In this document: positions 47,827 through 60,313 of the stretch, piece by piece
Numbering within the stretch: position 1 is the stretch's first letter
Layout of the letters: the number at the start of each line of letters is the position of its first letter
NCBI GenBank assembly: GCA_020091685.1
Contig: CM034608.1
Span: 3,777,590 to 3,841,589, forward strand
Length of the DNA: 64,000 nt
From: Lutjanus erythropterus
Lineage: Eukaryota > Chordata > Actinopteri > Lutjaniformes > Lutjanidae
Direction: 5' to 3'
Program-made: the position numbers and the translations under genes
Notes under the pieces: model-generated
Seen by the model: the letters and a program-made list of their open reading frames with translations, nothing else
Told to the model about the DNA's origin: nothing
The model's database searches: none

Positions 47827-48560
47827 GTAAGACAGGACTTTCTTTTCTTTGTCTCCTTAAGGAAGAGGTTCACAGACTGGAAGTTCTTTGAGTCTTTGCC
47901 TTTTTATAGTGAATGACTAAATAATTTTACTTTTGAAGGGCTCAAAAATAATTCAAATAAATCTCCCGTTCACAAAACACTCCCGGAGCTTCAGCAGAAA
48001 ACAGCGTTGCAGCCAAATCCAGTACAATTGAAGTGAATGGTGACCAGTTTTAAAAATGTACTGCTCGTGAGGTGTCATCCAAGTGTTCGTAAGCCACGAC
48101 ATTCAAATTTGACCCAAAAAGACGCAATTTCCACCATGTTTTTAGCCTAAATGTCAACTGTAGCCTCTCAGACCTGATCCACGTTCACATGCCTGAAGCA
48201 GGTACACAAGCTCTCGCCCGAGCAGCGCAACAGGAGATATACGAGATCTCGCGATACCGTCACATCTGTGTTTACATGCTACCTGGAAGCGACTCAGACA
48301 ACATGGTGTTAAGGTATTAGAAAGAGCAGAAGCATAATGGGAGTGAAATTATTCAAACTTGATGATCTGAGGTGAATCCACTGTGGTGGATTTACGGCTT
48401 ATATTGATGTTAACCAGATGAGGTCACCATTAGAGATCATCATTTTCATTTTATTCTCTGTGGATGATCTCTGTCTAAATTTTCACGACAAGTCATCCAA
48501 GTGTCCACATGTGAACTCACCATGACGTCACCCAGTGGTTTGGGAGCTAGCTTTTTGAAT

Positions 48561-49141
48561 AGTGTTGGGCAAGTTACTCAGGAAGTGTGATAAGTTACTT
48601 CTTACTTCTACTTCTTACTTCTTACTACAAAAGTAAAAATATTACTTTACTTATTATGTGGTATAAAAAGTAATAAGTTACATTACTTGTTAAATGACTA
48701 CATTACTTAGGAACCTGGTTGGCGTCCTTGTCACGTCCCAAAGTTGAAGAGCTGATCCAGTGAACTGTTCACACCCAGAAAGCTGTTGCTGTTATCTCTC
48801 CAGATGAAGTGGAAAGAAGTTGACCTTTCGGAGTGTGGCCTTCAAATTAGATTCCATCGCCGCAGTTTCTGTCTGGAGGACCCAAACAAACCCAAAAATA
48901 ATGACTGAAATACTTCCACCTGCTCTTCCTTGTCCTCCATCCTTCATTTAGCTTTTTGGTTGAGGGCCGACCTGACCTGCCCTGCTGCACGCACAAGTCA
49001 TAAAATCAAAAAGTAACTCAGTAACCTAACAGTACTTGAAAGACTAACTGTAATATAATTACTGTTTTGGAAACTGTAATCCCTTGCACCACTCATTACT
49101 GGAAAAAGTCATTACTGAGTAATACATTACTGCCCAACACT
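48561..49141. mobile_element. non-autonomous DNA element with AGTGTTGGGCA ends
   Basis: The left end agtgttgggcaagttactca and the right end gtaatacattactgcccaac then act are inverted repeats: AGTGTTGGGCA is exact and followed by imperfect pairing. The subterminal regions are full of agttact and attactt words. Flanks ttttgaa and ttttgca could be a worn target duplication. Confidence 0.8.
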
Positions 49142-49926
49142 GGTTTTGCAGCCTTGCGTTTGGCGTGGTAAGGGTTGCATCTTGGGTTTTTCTATCAGAT
49201 CCTGTGCAATACCAACGATAGCATGGAGCTGGTGGGTGATGTACTGTGAGTTAGGTTTTGGCTCATTAGTTCAGTAGGAAAAAAAAGTTTAAAAACATGG
49301 TAAATATTTTTCTGAAAACATTTTAAGGAGAAATGGGCAATGAAAGTTTGATGGTTTGAGTTCTAGAGCTTTCTGTGTTGCACTGGATGGACTCATTGAG
49401 AACGCCTTGTTAATCACAAAACATGCCCTGCTTTATTGTCTCTTTTGCTCTAAATGGGACCACAATTTACAAAATGAACATCATGCTGTATTGAAGAAGA
49501 CTTGAAACTAGTGACTGAGACCATAAACTCATTAGGAAACACTTTCCTGAAGTCATAAATCAAGTGTGAAGAAGGCTCATTTTGCCATAGGAGGAAATGC
49601 AATTGGACCCCTGCTGGCCATTAGAAAGAATTTAAACCAAACTATGATCTTTCTCCAACCCTAACCAAGTGTTTTAAGTCCCTAAAGCAAAGCAGAACTA
49701 AACCACAGCATTGTCACAGTATAAAACAACATGAGTTTGTATAACATGCACAATGAGGAAATCACAGGATACTTTAGGTGTCTCTCAGATATTTATCATT
49801 TCTTTGTGTATCATCATATCGTTCATATCATTTGTCATCCATATCATTTCTAAACGTAATGTGAAAATTTGTTGAATAAGCCTCTTTCTTGACAGAAACA
49901 TCAGGTGCAAATAAAATGTCATAATT

Positions 49927-50688
49927 TAGGGATGTTCCTGGCAATTAATTTCATTGTCGATTAAATACAAAATTTAATTTAGACTAGTTGACTAGTCTAA
50001 CACTAAGAAAACACTCAAATTTAGCAGAATTTATTAATTTATATATGTTATAACACTGTCCAAAAAAATATTGTGTATTAAGAACCATTTAAATACATTA
50101 ATCACAGTCTTCAATCACCAAATCGTACTTTAAATGCTGCTGAAATGTGTGCTACTTTGCGCTGTGCAATATAAGCCTTAGACATTAATGTACAAAACAT
50201 GACAACAACTCATTAAATGCTTCACCTTTTCAAACCGAAGAGGGTCACAGTGTCTGCGGGTAAAGGACCCAGAGCTAATGTTAGCTGCCAGCCTGACACA
50301 CAGTGTGGCTAACGTTAGCAGCTAGCAGCAGCAGCAGCTCTACTTGCAGGTTTATGTCCGTGTCTGTGCTTAATGTGGTCACGTTTCTCCAGTCGAGTGA
50401 ATATATATCAGCTTATTCTGTCACAGTCTACATTTAACATTATTTCCATTTTCTAGATTAAAACACTGCCAAACTGCACTGGTTGTACGAGCTGTCATCT
50501 GTCTGACTTTGCTAATATAAACATCCGGTGTTGCCAGGGCGATCGGGACGTACGCGCTGGGCGAGAGGGGCTGCCGTCTGACAGAGCCACAGCCCCGACT
50601 AGTAAAATCTTAGAGGCAACAGATAACTGGCATCGTGCATGAATGAAGTTGACGTTTAATCATAGTTGACTGATCATGTGCATCCCTA
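49927..50688. mobile_element. hAT-like non-autonomous element with TAGGGATG ends
   Basis: It starts tagggatgttcctggcaatt and ends gatcatgtgcatcccta. Both ends carry tagttgact words in inverted positions. The flanks gtcataat and gtcataac resemble a target duplication with one change, shifted by one base. Internal sequence is non-coding and includes gctaacgttagcagctagc. Confidence 0.72.
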
Positions 50689-52440
50689 GTCATAACTGTA
50701 ATTTGTATAATTATATCAATATTATTATTAATATTAGCTGACTTTTTCCTTGTCTTCGATTTTATTTTCTGCAATAAGGTGAATTACGTAATCTGAATTT
50801 AGGTAGAAATTATTTCTTACGTAATAATTAAGATTCATGCACATGTATTTACAGTATATGTGTGCATCTGTATGTTTATTTTTATTGTAAATGTATGGTT
50901 ATTGTTATGTTTGTCAAGCAAGAACAATCAGAATACATCTTGCAAAAGTTTTACCAAATCAAGTGTTCCTATCTAGAGCTGCACCACCTGCTACAAAGGT
51001 TGCGAACTTGAAGGTGTGTGAACCGTAATATTGTGCAACAAGAGGCTCCATGTTGTTGACTTCGGGGACAAAGGAATGATGGTGTAGAGTTGTATACTAA
51101 CAGTATGTCAAAGACAAGCACTTCTTAAGTTGATCACAGCTCGGCTGCACACAGCAGCTCTGAACGATTACCAGAAAAAGCTCTGGGTGACATATCGGCG
51201 AGTCCCCCGCTGATGTTAAATGGTAACCTCTGACAGCCAGGGCTCCAGCTGAAGGCTTTCACGTCCAGGCTTTTAAGCTTTGTTACCTCAGGGACTAACC
51301 GGCCTGCAGTGCTTTAAGGGCTCTGAACGGTACGCTGGACAAAAAGAGCCACTGAAGTTTCATCATGAAACGATACGACAGAGAGATCCTGTCATTCCTA
51401 ATGACTTACAAAAGGAACAGAGGCAGAGGTTTTGTCAGTTCTAATGACTTGGAGAAAAATATAGAGATGGAGGGTTTTTTTTTTTCAGCGCTAATAACTT
51501 TCAGAAAACGAGAGAGGCGGGAAGGAGGGAAGGAGACTGAGAGAGAAAACAGTGAAAGATTAGAAGAGACAGGGAGATGGCAAGAAGGGAGAGTGAGGAT
51601 GAATTTTTTGTCAGTTGTAATGACTTCCAGGCAATTTATTGACTATAAATTAGAGAAATAGGACGAAATCAAGAGAGAAAAATGGAAAAAGAAGGAAAGC
51701 AGAAAGACAGGATGACTTTTCACTCTCTACTTTATTTTGGCAGAGTCACTACATGTCTTAGCGAGGCATGACGTTCTGTTTATTATCTTCAGAATATGTT
51801 AGTGTACTCATAAATACAATCTTTTTGCATGTCAGTACCCATTTGAGCCAGCTTTTGTTCACTTCAAGATTTTTTTTCCTGATTTTCTCCTTCAGCCAAT
51901 CACGACAAGCGACAGAGCAACGTACAGTAACAGAAATAGCAGATGACATTATTGTTAACATCACACAGCAGCCGGTGCTCTTTGATTAAGTTCATACAAA
52001 CCACTGCATATGTTGGCATTCAGCAGGAACATGAGAACATGTGTTCTGATAAATGGATGCTGTCAGTTCACAAAAGTGCCATGTAGGTGTACGCGCAGCC
52101 TTCAGCCTGTGACAGTAAGTAGTTAGAACCTACTTACATGATAAAAGCTGGACCAGCTGCTGGTTTTTCCACAGAGTCGGCCTCTGTGGATTTTATGACT
52201 CTAGCAGATGAAGACTTCAGTGTCTTCTGACAGTGGGTCAGAGCTGGTTTCTCCTCCGTCTACTGCAGCCCAGAATCCCTGGAGTAAAAGATATGTCTAT
52301 ATTTCCTGGATCTCCACCTCACCGCTTATAATGACAAAGCAGAAAGTAGTGTGTCCTAGAGGTCGTGAAAAAGAAAATGTGGAAGTGGGATGGGGGATGA
52401 ACAAGTAGCATATCTGACTTTTCAGGAGACCAGAGTTCGT

Positions 52441-52490
52441 GTCAAGTCAAGTCTTATTTATGTAGCCCAATACCACAAATAACAGGGGGT
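52441..52490 (+). repeat. short fish repeat fragment
   Basis: tcttatttatgtagcccaat then accacaaat matches a frequent fish repeat motif. Only about 50 bp remain. Confidence 0.5.
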
Positions 52491-52531
52491 TGTAAAGATT
52501 GCAGTATTGCACTCGCTTTACTGCACCATTG

Positions 52532-52848
52532 TGACGGCAATCCTTGTTCCTACTCTCACCTATGGTCATGAAGAGTGGGTCACGACCAAAAGGACGAGAT
52601 CGTGGATACAAGCGCCCGCAATAAGTTGGGAGCCAGTTAAGGTGGTGGGGGAATCTTGTAAGGATGCCACCTGGTCGCCTCCATAGGGAGGTGTTTGGCC
52701 ACATCCAGTGCGATTATATCTCCGCCCTGGCCTGGGAACACCTCAGGGATCCCCCGTCAATTTGGCCAGGGAAAGGGAAGTCTGCTGCTGGAACTGCTAC
52801 CTCCAAGACCCAACTTTGAATAAGAGGTTGAAGATGGATGGATGGTTG
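52532..52848 (+). pseudogene. LINE ORF2 C-terminus and 3' end, broken
   Basis: It carries ctatggtcatgaagagtggg, acgagatcgtggatacaagc, ggcctgggaacacctcaggg and the 3' tail gatggatggatgg. This is the conserved 3' end of an abundant fish LINE (I recall it as RTE-type, family not certain). The coding part is short, with gaps relative to the intact element, so only a dead 5'-truncated copy remains. Confidence 0.75.
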
Positions 52849-54789
52849 TTCAGATTGGAAAGTGTTCGACACCTTCTTTCCTTTAGACTCTCGATTGGGT
52901 AAAGAAAAAGTCAATAGAACAATGGAAAACACCTCAAGGAATGCTGCAGAGCAGGGATCCCCCTCCCAGGATGGACAGACGTGCCATGAACAACAATTTC
53001 TTGTCTTTTTTCATCACCCCAGTCTTTCCCTAACCCTAACCATACTGTAGCTGGCATATGCAGATAACGTAAAAAAGCAGATTTAGAGGAGAAGTTACGG
53101 AATAACCAAAGTTATTAGAATTTATTGGATGTCTGCATCATATTTTATGGGAATCTATAAAGTAGATAACAGCAGACCCTGAGATGATCAACAAATACAG
53201 CCGACATTTTTCAAACATCAGCTGCACGCACTGCTGCGGGTGACCCCCTGAGGAGGTGAGGAGGTGAGCGGATAAGAGCCATGCTTCAGCTGGGGCTTAA
53301 AGGCTGCTCTTGGGTAATGTCAGGCTAGGAAAATGAAACGGACACAAAAAACAGAAACCAGAGACTGTTGAAAGACCTGATTCTAGATCGGGCCTATGCA
53401 CCTGAGAGGCTGATCGCACTCCAAGCTGGCAGGACGCAACACGCAAAATTCCATTAGGAGGAGGGAGGAGAGCTCTGTTTACATCAATGATGTGTTGGGC
53501 TTCATCACAGTCACAGTTGCAACAGTGTTTCCCATATGCTGATGTGAAGATTAGCGTCAGATTAGTGTCATCTGGTCCTCACATCATAGATGTAAATAGC
53601 TTACAATTGATGTGTCAATTTCACTAATGCATTCTTCACATTTTTATGTCATTTATTCATGACACAACCTGGATATTGGAAACCTAAGATGGATGGAATT
53701 TATACACTGGAAGAAGATATTTGTTTGGAGTCGTGGTCGAGTTGTTGATGCTAAAAAATTCAAAAAACAAAGAAGATAAGTACTGGATGGTGGACAGAAT
53801 TGCAAATACAAAAATATAAAATTCAGTCTGCACACCAGAAGCTGCTCCTGGTGTGCAGACTCAATTTTATATTTTTATACATTTTTCCAAGTTGTTGATG
53901 CTGCATTTGAGTCTTGTACCACAAGCGCGAGGCCAAGAAGAACATGGTTAAACTGAACGGGGTGAGGTTCTGCCCATCCTGCTCTCAAAATAAGAAGCCG
54001 CACCAGAGAGATGAGAGGGAATGAATAAAAGTGTAAGCAGAGAGAGAACCACCTCTGTCCGTCTGTGGATTATTTGTTTTTGATCGGACTGAATGACCTC
54101 TGGCTGTGGCCTTTGAAGGGCGAAGAGAACTCACACTGTGTGACAGACGCAGACCTGCTGGTTAACTCCACATCCAGCTCGGCCTCTCTGCCTCTTTACT
54201 CAGCGGCTCAGAGGAAAATATGGATTCATAAACCCCGAGAACTCCGTGCACCTTTTGTATTTTCTTTAACCTTTGTGTCTCTCTGCTGATGCTGCTGCTG
54301 ATGATGTTGATGACATCGGGTGATGTGTTGCTCAGTTTGTCTGACCAGCACTTTGGTCCGGAGGTTTTATCCTGATATCCAGCTGGATTAGAGTGAAATT
54401 TGCAGTAGATGTTCACCATCAAAACGGCACAAAACATTCACCAAATTTCTCTTTTTAAACTGTCTGATTTATATGTTGTATCATGTTTATTGATGATTAA
54501 TGGATTTATTAATTCAGTCATTTCCAGAGACAGGTGGGTCATGACCCACAGGTGGGTCATTGGAGATTTTATTTTGGTCACCAAATAAATAAGAGACATG
54601 GAAGACATTTAGCCACAATATTATCATGTAATCATATTATTAGAATTTGAAATGTCTAAAATGTTCTATATCGTTTTCCTGATGACAGGAAATAAAAACA
54701 AGTAGATGGCATGTTATCTCAACCTAAGTGCATTTATTTTACATTCCTACTGTATTTAACATGTGTATATGTTTCTAATAACATGCGTC

Positions 54790-54985
54790 ACGATTAGAGC
54801 TCATTTTCATTACTGATCAATCTGTCGATTGTTTTTTCGATTAATTGATCAGTGTTTCCCAAAGCCCAGGATGACGTCCTCAAATATCTTGTTTTGTCCA
54901 CAACCCATAGATGTTGAGTTTACTGTCAGAGAGGAGAAAATAAACCAGAAAATATTCACGTTTTAGAAGATGAAGTCAGAGAAAT
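54790..54985 (+). mobile_element. truncated hAT-type MITE, same family as 24097
   Basis: Shared blocks with 24180-24310 are aggatgacgtcctcaaa, gtttactgtcagagaggag and aaccagaaaatattcac. The left terminus is worn (cgattagagctcatttt) and the right end is replaced by a TTC-rich tract. Confidence 0.75.
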
Positions 54986-54989
54986 TTGA

Positions 54990-55347
54990 TTTGATTTCTT
55001 CTTCTTCCTTTTAATCATCCTCTTCCTCTTCTTCTACTTCTTCCTCTTTTATCCTCTTCTTATTCTTCTTTTCATTTCTCTCTTCCTCTTCCTCTTCTTC
55101 TACATTTCTTCTTGTCCTCTTCCTCTACTTTTTCCTCTTCTTTTTTCCCCTCTTTTACTTCCTCTTCTTTTTCTTCCCGTTTTATTTGTCCTCTTCCTTT
55201 TCCTTTTCCTCCTCCTCTTCTTCTTCCTTTTCATAGTCCTCTTCCTCTTTGCCTTCCTCTTCTTCTACTTCTTTTTCATCCTGTTCTTCTTCCTCCTTTT
55301 CATCTTTTTCTTACTCTTCTTCTTCATCTTCTTCTTCTTCTTCTAAA
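54990..55347 (+). repeat. (TTC/TCC)n pyrimidine tract
   Basis: Dense cttcttc and cctcttcctc units, ending in an almost pure TTC run at 55314-55344. Confidence 0.92.
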
Positions 55348-55779
55348 GAGTGACATAGTCCATATTTGGAGGAACAAACACACATGATGTCCAGTGTGAA
55401 ACCAAAAGTTAATGCTGGCTTCTTTTTAACTTGCGTAAATGATGTTACATTACATTTGTATGTTATGTACTTTAAGTTACGTACGTTTCATTTTGTGCAT
55501 TAACTTACATAACTAAAGTACCCAAGCAGTGACCATTTCCGAAACCCAACCAAGTAGTTTTTCAACCGTTATTTTTAAAGTCTACCATGAAGTTGCATAT
55601 TTATTATTAACTTCACCACAGAGCCCTGCACGTGCAAAACTGAAGCTAGACTCTGTAGAGCATCATGCTTTAAAGCAGAGGGTCACTGTCCAAGCTGCCA
55701 TGTTTGACGAGTTTTGTTTGTGAAGGCTTTGGTTCTGTAAGAAGACCAGTATCAACTCCTGTCCGTGTGCTGAGTGCAG
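55348..55779 (+). other. intronic sequence with no recognised feature
   Basis: Short frames only. Nothing else is visible. Confidence 0.5.
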
Positions 55780-56052
55780 AGCTGGTGGTGGGGTGTGGTT
55801 AGCTTAGCATAAAGACCGGCTCTGTTCAAAGTACAAAGTACACCTACCAGAACCTCTAAAGCTCTTGTTTAACCCGAACAAAACAGAAATTAAAATAAAA
55901 ATGACTGCTTCTAGTCTTTATGCTTAAGCTAAGATAACCACATTTCCAGCTTTGTACTGAACACAGACATGAGGTTGATATCAATCTTTTCATCCCTATC
56001 TAGGTAGAATGATAATCATATTTCCCCAAATGTTGAACTACTCCTTTAAGAA
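55780..56052 (+). mobile_element. common fish MITE fragment (TTAGCTTAGCATAAAGAC type)
   Basis: It contains ggttagcttagcataaagac, cctaccagaacctctaaagc and a right end cccaaatgttgaactactcc then tttaag. The left end is missing. Related fragments lie near 35790 and 36728. Confidence 0.65.
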
Positions 56053-56877
56053 TAACTGCTTTAAAATGTATAAATGAGCTGTCATGCATGTTGAACTTTC
56101 ATGCCACCAGTAATTGTGATTAATTCATCATTATTTGTTGCTGCACTCTTTCTCTCTTTATTTATTTAGTGACAACAGATTTTTTCTCTGGTCTTAAATT
56201 ATTAGTACAGATTCAAACTCCCCTCTATCTCAATTAAGGATGAATACAATCTAGAAACCAAACAGTGTTTGTGTCTGATGTTCTTTTGTTCTTCACACTG
56301 GATAAAATCAAAACAAGAAAACTTCAGTGAGCTCAGACAATGTTTTTATCAATTCTCATCAAAGTGGAACACAATTCTACCGACATGAAGTTTCCTATCA
56401 TTTTTATCAGCAGGAATTTTTTGGAAAATGACTCTATTCCGACGATACTTTCACTGCTCTTTCCTGTGCAGTGAAGTGAGCAGGAAAAGCCACAGTGTGC
56501 ATGTGATGGTGTAGCGGAGACATTAGCAGCTGTCTCTTCAGTCATTCGGTGATTAGTCGAGGGGCTGCAGAGGTGCTGTAATCTGAGGATTAGCTGCAGC
56601 TACTGCGGGATTACACAGATTACAGATGATTACAGATGTGATTATCTGCACTGTTACAGAATAAATCTGGGTTACTTTTTTAAATGCAGCAGTGTTTAAC
56701 AAGATTTTCAACAAGATAATCAAAAATGAGAAAATTAAATAAATAATAAAAATGAATCATAGGGGAATAGAAAATATTTTGTATTAAAATTGGAAAATGT
56801 ACATTTTTATGTCTGTTCTTATTTTTATAATGATAATAGTTAGCCTAAGTGTATGACGCTGTGTTTTCCTGCGACAG
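56053..56877 (+). other. intronic sequence preceding the FN1b exon
   Basis: No repeat or gene recognised. It ends in the acceptor gcgacag. Confidence 0.55.
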
Positions 56878-57032
56878 GGAGCGGTCAGTGAACGTGTCAG
56901 AGCCGGAGTCTTTGGAGCTGATGGTGTCCAACCTGAAGCCAGAGGAGAGCTACAGCTTCAGAGTCATCGCTTACAACGACGCGGGGCCAGGAGAGAGCTC
57001 CGCCCCCCTGAGGATCACCACCAAACCAGACC
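56878..57032 (+). CDS. dcc: dcc exon: second half of fibronectin III domain 1
   Basis: This exon completes FN1. The acceptor is gcgacag (ending 56877) and the donor is gtaaga at 57033. It enters in phase 2 (one base finishing an Arg codon) and leaves in phase 1. It encodes ERSVNVSEPESLELMV, then SNLKPEESYSFRVIAYN and the signature GPGESSAPLRI, the F and G strands of a fibronectin III fold. The wording NLKPE and AYN with GPGESS agrees with DCC. As at the Ig4 exon, a CA microsatellite (37 bp) begins just after the donor. A 9.05-kb intron precedes it and a 4.9-kb intron follows. Confidence 0.94.
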
Positions 57033-57036
57033 GTAA

Positions 57037-57037
<1 letters not shown>

Positions 57038-57074
<37 letters not shown>
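57038..57074 (+). repeat. (CA)n microsatellite at the FN1 exon donor
   Basis: About 18 CA units start five bases after the donor GT at 57033, the same arrangement as at the Ig4 donor. Confidence 0.97.
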
Positions 57075-57075
<1 letters not shown>

Positions 57076-57173
57076 TGTGTTTTAATTTATAATTTATTTA
57101 TGGTCATATACACATAGTAAGAGGACTGAGAGTGTGCTCTTTGTTTTGTGTATTGTAAGTTTCTTTTTATTTC

Positions 57174-57541
57174 TTAAAGGGACACTTCACGTATTTTTTC
57201 TCTTCCCTGTAGTATTATTTATCCATCTGTATAGCAGTATGAGCAGTTTCATGTTGGAACTATTTTCTTTCTACCAAACTACATCCACCAACCGTATCAT
57301 TGCACAGAAGGAAGTGTACACCTACTCATGGAGTAGTTCAGCTGACGAGGATGCTCAAGTTTACTAGCACAAGCCTCTCATCCATGAGTAGATGCACGCT
57401 TCCTTTTGTGTGATGATATGGTTGGAGGGGGTAGTTTGGTAGAAAGGAAGTAGTTCATACATGAAACTGCTCATACAAAGGTCAGTGGATTATCTTGATT
57501 GAGGACAAATATTTTGATTTTGGGGTGTACTGTCCCTTTAA
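57174..57541. mobile_element. TTAA-bounded fold-back element, copy 3 (complete, short)
   Basis: It begins TTAAAGGGACACTTCACG and ends gtactgtccctttaa. The arms are inverted copies, for example atgagcagtttcatgttgga on the left and catacatgaaactgctcat on the right. Its centre (57290-57410) differs from the 21386 copy. Confidence 0.87.
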
Positions 57542-58176
57542 CATGTTATATCTCTCTATGGTGACTGTTTGCTATGTTATTAAGATTTAAAAAAAAAAAA
57601 AAATGTTATCAGACAAGTCCTGATGCGAAAATTTCCCAGACATGCTGTTTGACCCAAAGAACAAACAGCAAAATCACACCACACACGCCATCAGAAACAG
57701 ACACACTATAACATATATAACACATATAGAAACCAGCCAGCCTAGCAAAACACTACGGATACAAAAAACTCATAATGGGGTACTCTCTTAGAGAGGCACT
57801 CCACTGATTTCACATACAAGTAGAATCACAATGAGTACAGTTCAGTCTGTGAACAGTTATACAATTTTCATAATATGTGATATTAAAAATAGAATTAGTA
57901 GGATTTTTCCGACCTGTTTGTATATTCAAAATATCAGGAAATACAGGCAGAGGGCTGCAGGACTCTGCAGGTAGAGACACCACCACACACGTCTAGTATC
58001 ATAAGAGATAATTAAAATGGATTATTGAATATGAGTCTGTACTTTCTTTTAGGAAAATGTTGCATATTATACGTTTAAGTTTAATAAAAAAAAATATGAT
58101 GTTAGGGTTTAAGATCTAGTGTTTTCGGATCTTGAGCCAAAATAGAGACTAAAAATGTGGGTATCTTGCTCACTCT

Positions 58177-59841
58177 GAGGCTGTTTACACCTGGTTTTAA
58201 TATGCCAGTAGACAGTGTGTACACTATGTGTCCTGAGCCACACTGAAGGACCACCTACTCAGCTAACCTCCTGTAAGTCCACCATTTGGTTCACTGTAAT
58301 GCAAATGCTGTTTTTGGGCTCTCTGACCTGCAGAGATAAGCAGCAGATGTTTGTGAACTCACTGCCTGTTTCAACTGATTTCACCACTGAACTCGTAACC
58401 ACAATATCCCTTAAAAATAAGGATAATAGTAATAAAATGTAAATTCAGCTTTAAATGGAATACTGGAGGGTTTCTTGCCTTGTATAAAACATTGTTAGTC
58501 ACAACTTCACTATACTGATGGCTACTATGCATCTTACCTAACATTTAGCAGCTGGATATTTGAACACACTGTTTCAACTGATTTCACCATTCACATTAAA
58601 TTTATGAAAGAAGGAAAACATTTTATTGACCATAAATGTGTCATATATTGTAATTACAGTTAACAGTAACCAGTATAGGCTACTTTTTGTCACTTGTGGA
58701 GAAAGTCCCCAGACGTCCCTTAAAAAAATCATTCAATTTTGTGAGTTGTTGAGTGAGGACGACATTCATAAACTTTGTAAAACTCTATCTACAATAAATT
58801 CTTAATCATCAGTGCCTTCTTGTCAATTCAGCACTAAATCCAATACCAGAAGTTGTTGCTTACCTTGTGAAAAATATTGTTAGTCACAACATCGCTGTAC
58901 AGCTGGCTACTATGCTTCTTACCTGCCAGTATTGAGCAGCTAGGCATTTTAACACTCTGTTTCAACCAATTTCACCTTTTACACGAAGTTTAAGGAGTAT
59001 GACATTTTATAGATGGTAAACATGTCAAACTTTATAAATACAGTAAACAGTTACCAATATAGGCTACTTCTTTGTTGCCTGTGGAGAAAGTCCCCAGACT
59101 CCCTTAAAAAATGTCCAATTTTTAGAGCTGTTGAGTGAAGAAAAACTTTATAAACTTTGAGAAACTCTGTCTACAACACATTCTTGATCATTTGAGCCTT
59201 CGATTCGGCATTAAATTCAAAACCTGAGTTTGTTTCTTGCCTTGTAAAAATCGTTTTTAGCAACAACATCACTGTACCAGTGGCTACTATGCATCTTATG
59301 TGCCAGTATTTAGCAGCTAGGTATTTGAACATGCTGTGTCATCATCTACACTAAATATATGAAAGCAGACATTTTATTCAGGATTAACATGCCAGATATT
59401 ATAAATACACTAAACAGTTATCAATATAGGTTGTGCCATTGTCCAATTTTGAGAGTTGTTAAATGCAGAGACACTTTATAAACTCTGTGGAATGCCGTCA
59501 ATGACAAATTCTTAAATACTTGGGCCTCTTTGTAAATTCGGCTAATGTTCTACATGAAGTTATTTCCATCTTTGTGTAAAAAAGAAAAAAGTGTGTAAAA
59601 ATATTGTGCCTGTTCATCTCATCATCGCCAGTTAAAAACATCAACGCGCTTGGTCTTCACGAAATGAAATGATGAAGCCGCGCGTTTATTTGCATATAGA
59701 GCGGGGAAGTGAGATCCAATCAGAAGTGGTCACTTGAGACGCATATGGAGACGCATTAATGCCAGGTGTGAACTGACATACTCAGGCTGTCCACTTGTGA
59801 TTGGATCACAAGCATGTTAACTGCCAGGTGTAAACAGGCTC
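58177..59841. mobile_element. DNA element with internal triplicated 380-bp block
   Basis: The ends gaggctgtttacacctgg and ccaggtgtaaacaggctc are near-perfect inverted repeats. Inside, the block gttagtcacaac...ggctactatgc...agcagctgg occurs three times (58493, 58880 and a worn copy at 59258), about 380 bp apart. The right side has gatccaatcagaagtggtc. No transposase frame. The target duplication is unclear. Confidence 0.83.
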
Positions 59842-60313
59842 TCTGTGATGCAGCGGCACACTCCATTCATAGAGAACATCTCTTGTAAGGATGTAAGTGT
59901 CTCGCCCTCTCAAATGTAATATCCATAAAAGCATTCTGTCATATATTAAGGCTGCATTGAGCTGAATATATGATATACAAGGTGTAAGGTGGATTTATTC
60001 ATCATTTTACAGCACAGGGTTTTATAACAAGATCAAGTTGTAGTTCCATTTATTATATGATATATTGTTTTATGACACAATAAAACAAACCAAAAGCTGA
60101 ACAAAATAGGTTTGAAAAATGTCATCTATATTCAACAAAAGTATAAACACAGCACTACTGTTTTTGCTCCCATTTTTCACAAGTAGAAGTAAAAGATCTC
60201 CGAGTTCATCTGTGCAAAATTTAGATGTATTTTTTGATTTGTTAAAATCTGTGTTAGGGAGCACTTCCACCAATTTCATAGGTGTGGCATGGAAAGATGC
60301 TGATTAGATGGTA

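Larger units (their letters stand above)
47827..56877 (+). other. dcc: dcc intron within FN1 (9.05 kb)
   Basis: This phase-2 intron splits FN1. It contains DNA elements at 48561 and 49927, a LINE 3' end at 52532, a truncated MITE at 54790, a pyrimidine tract at 54995 and another MITE fragment at 55780. The parts 47930-48550, 50690-52440 and 52850-54790 hold no feature I can define; the first of these looks repeat-like (gaagtgaatggtgacc). Confidence 0.85.
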
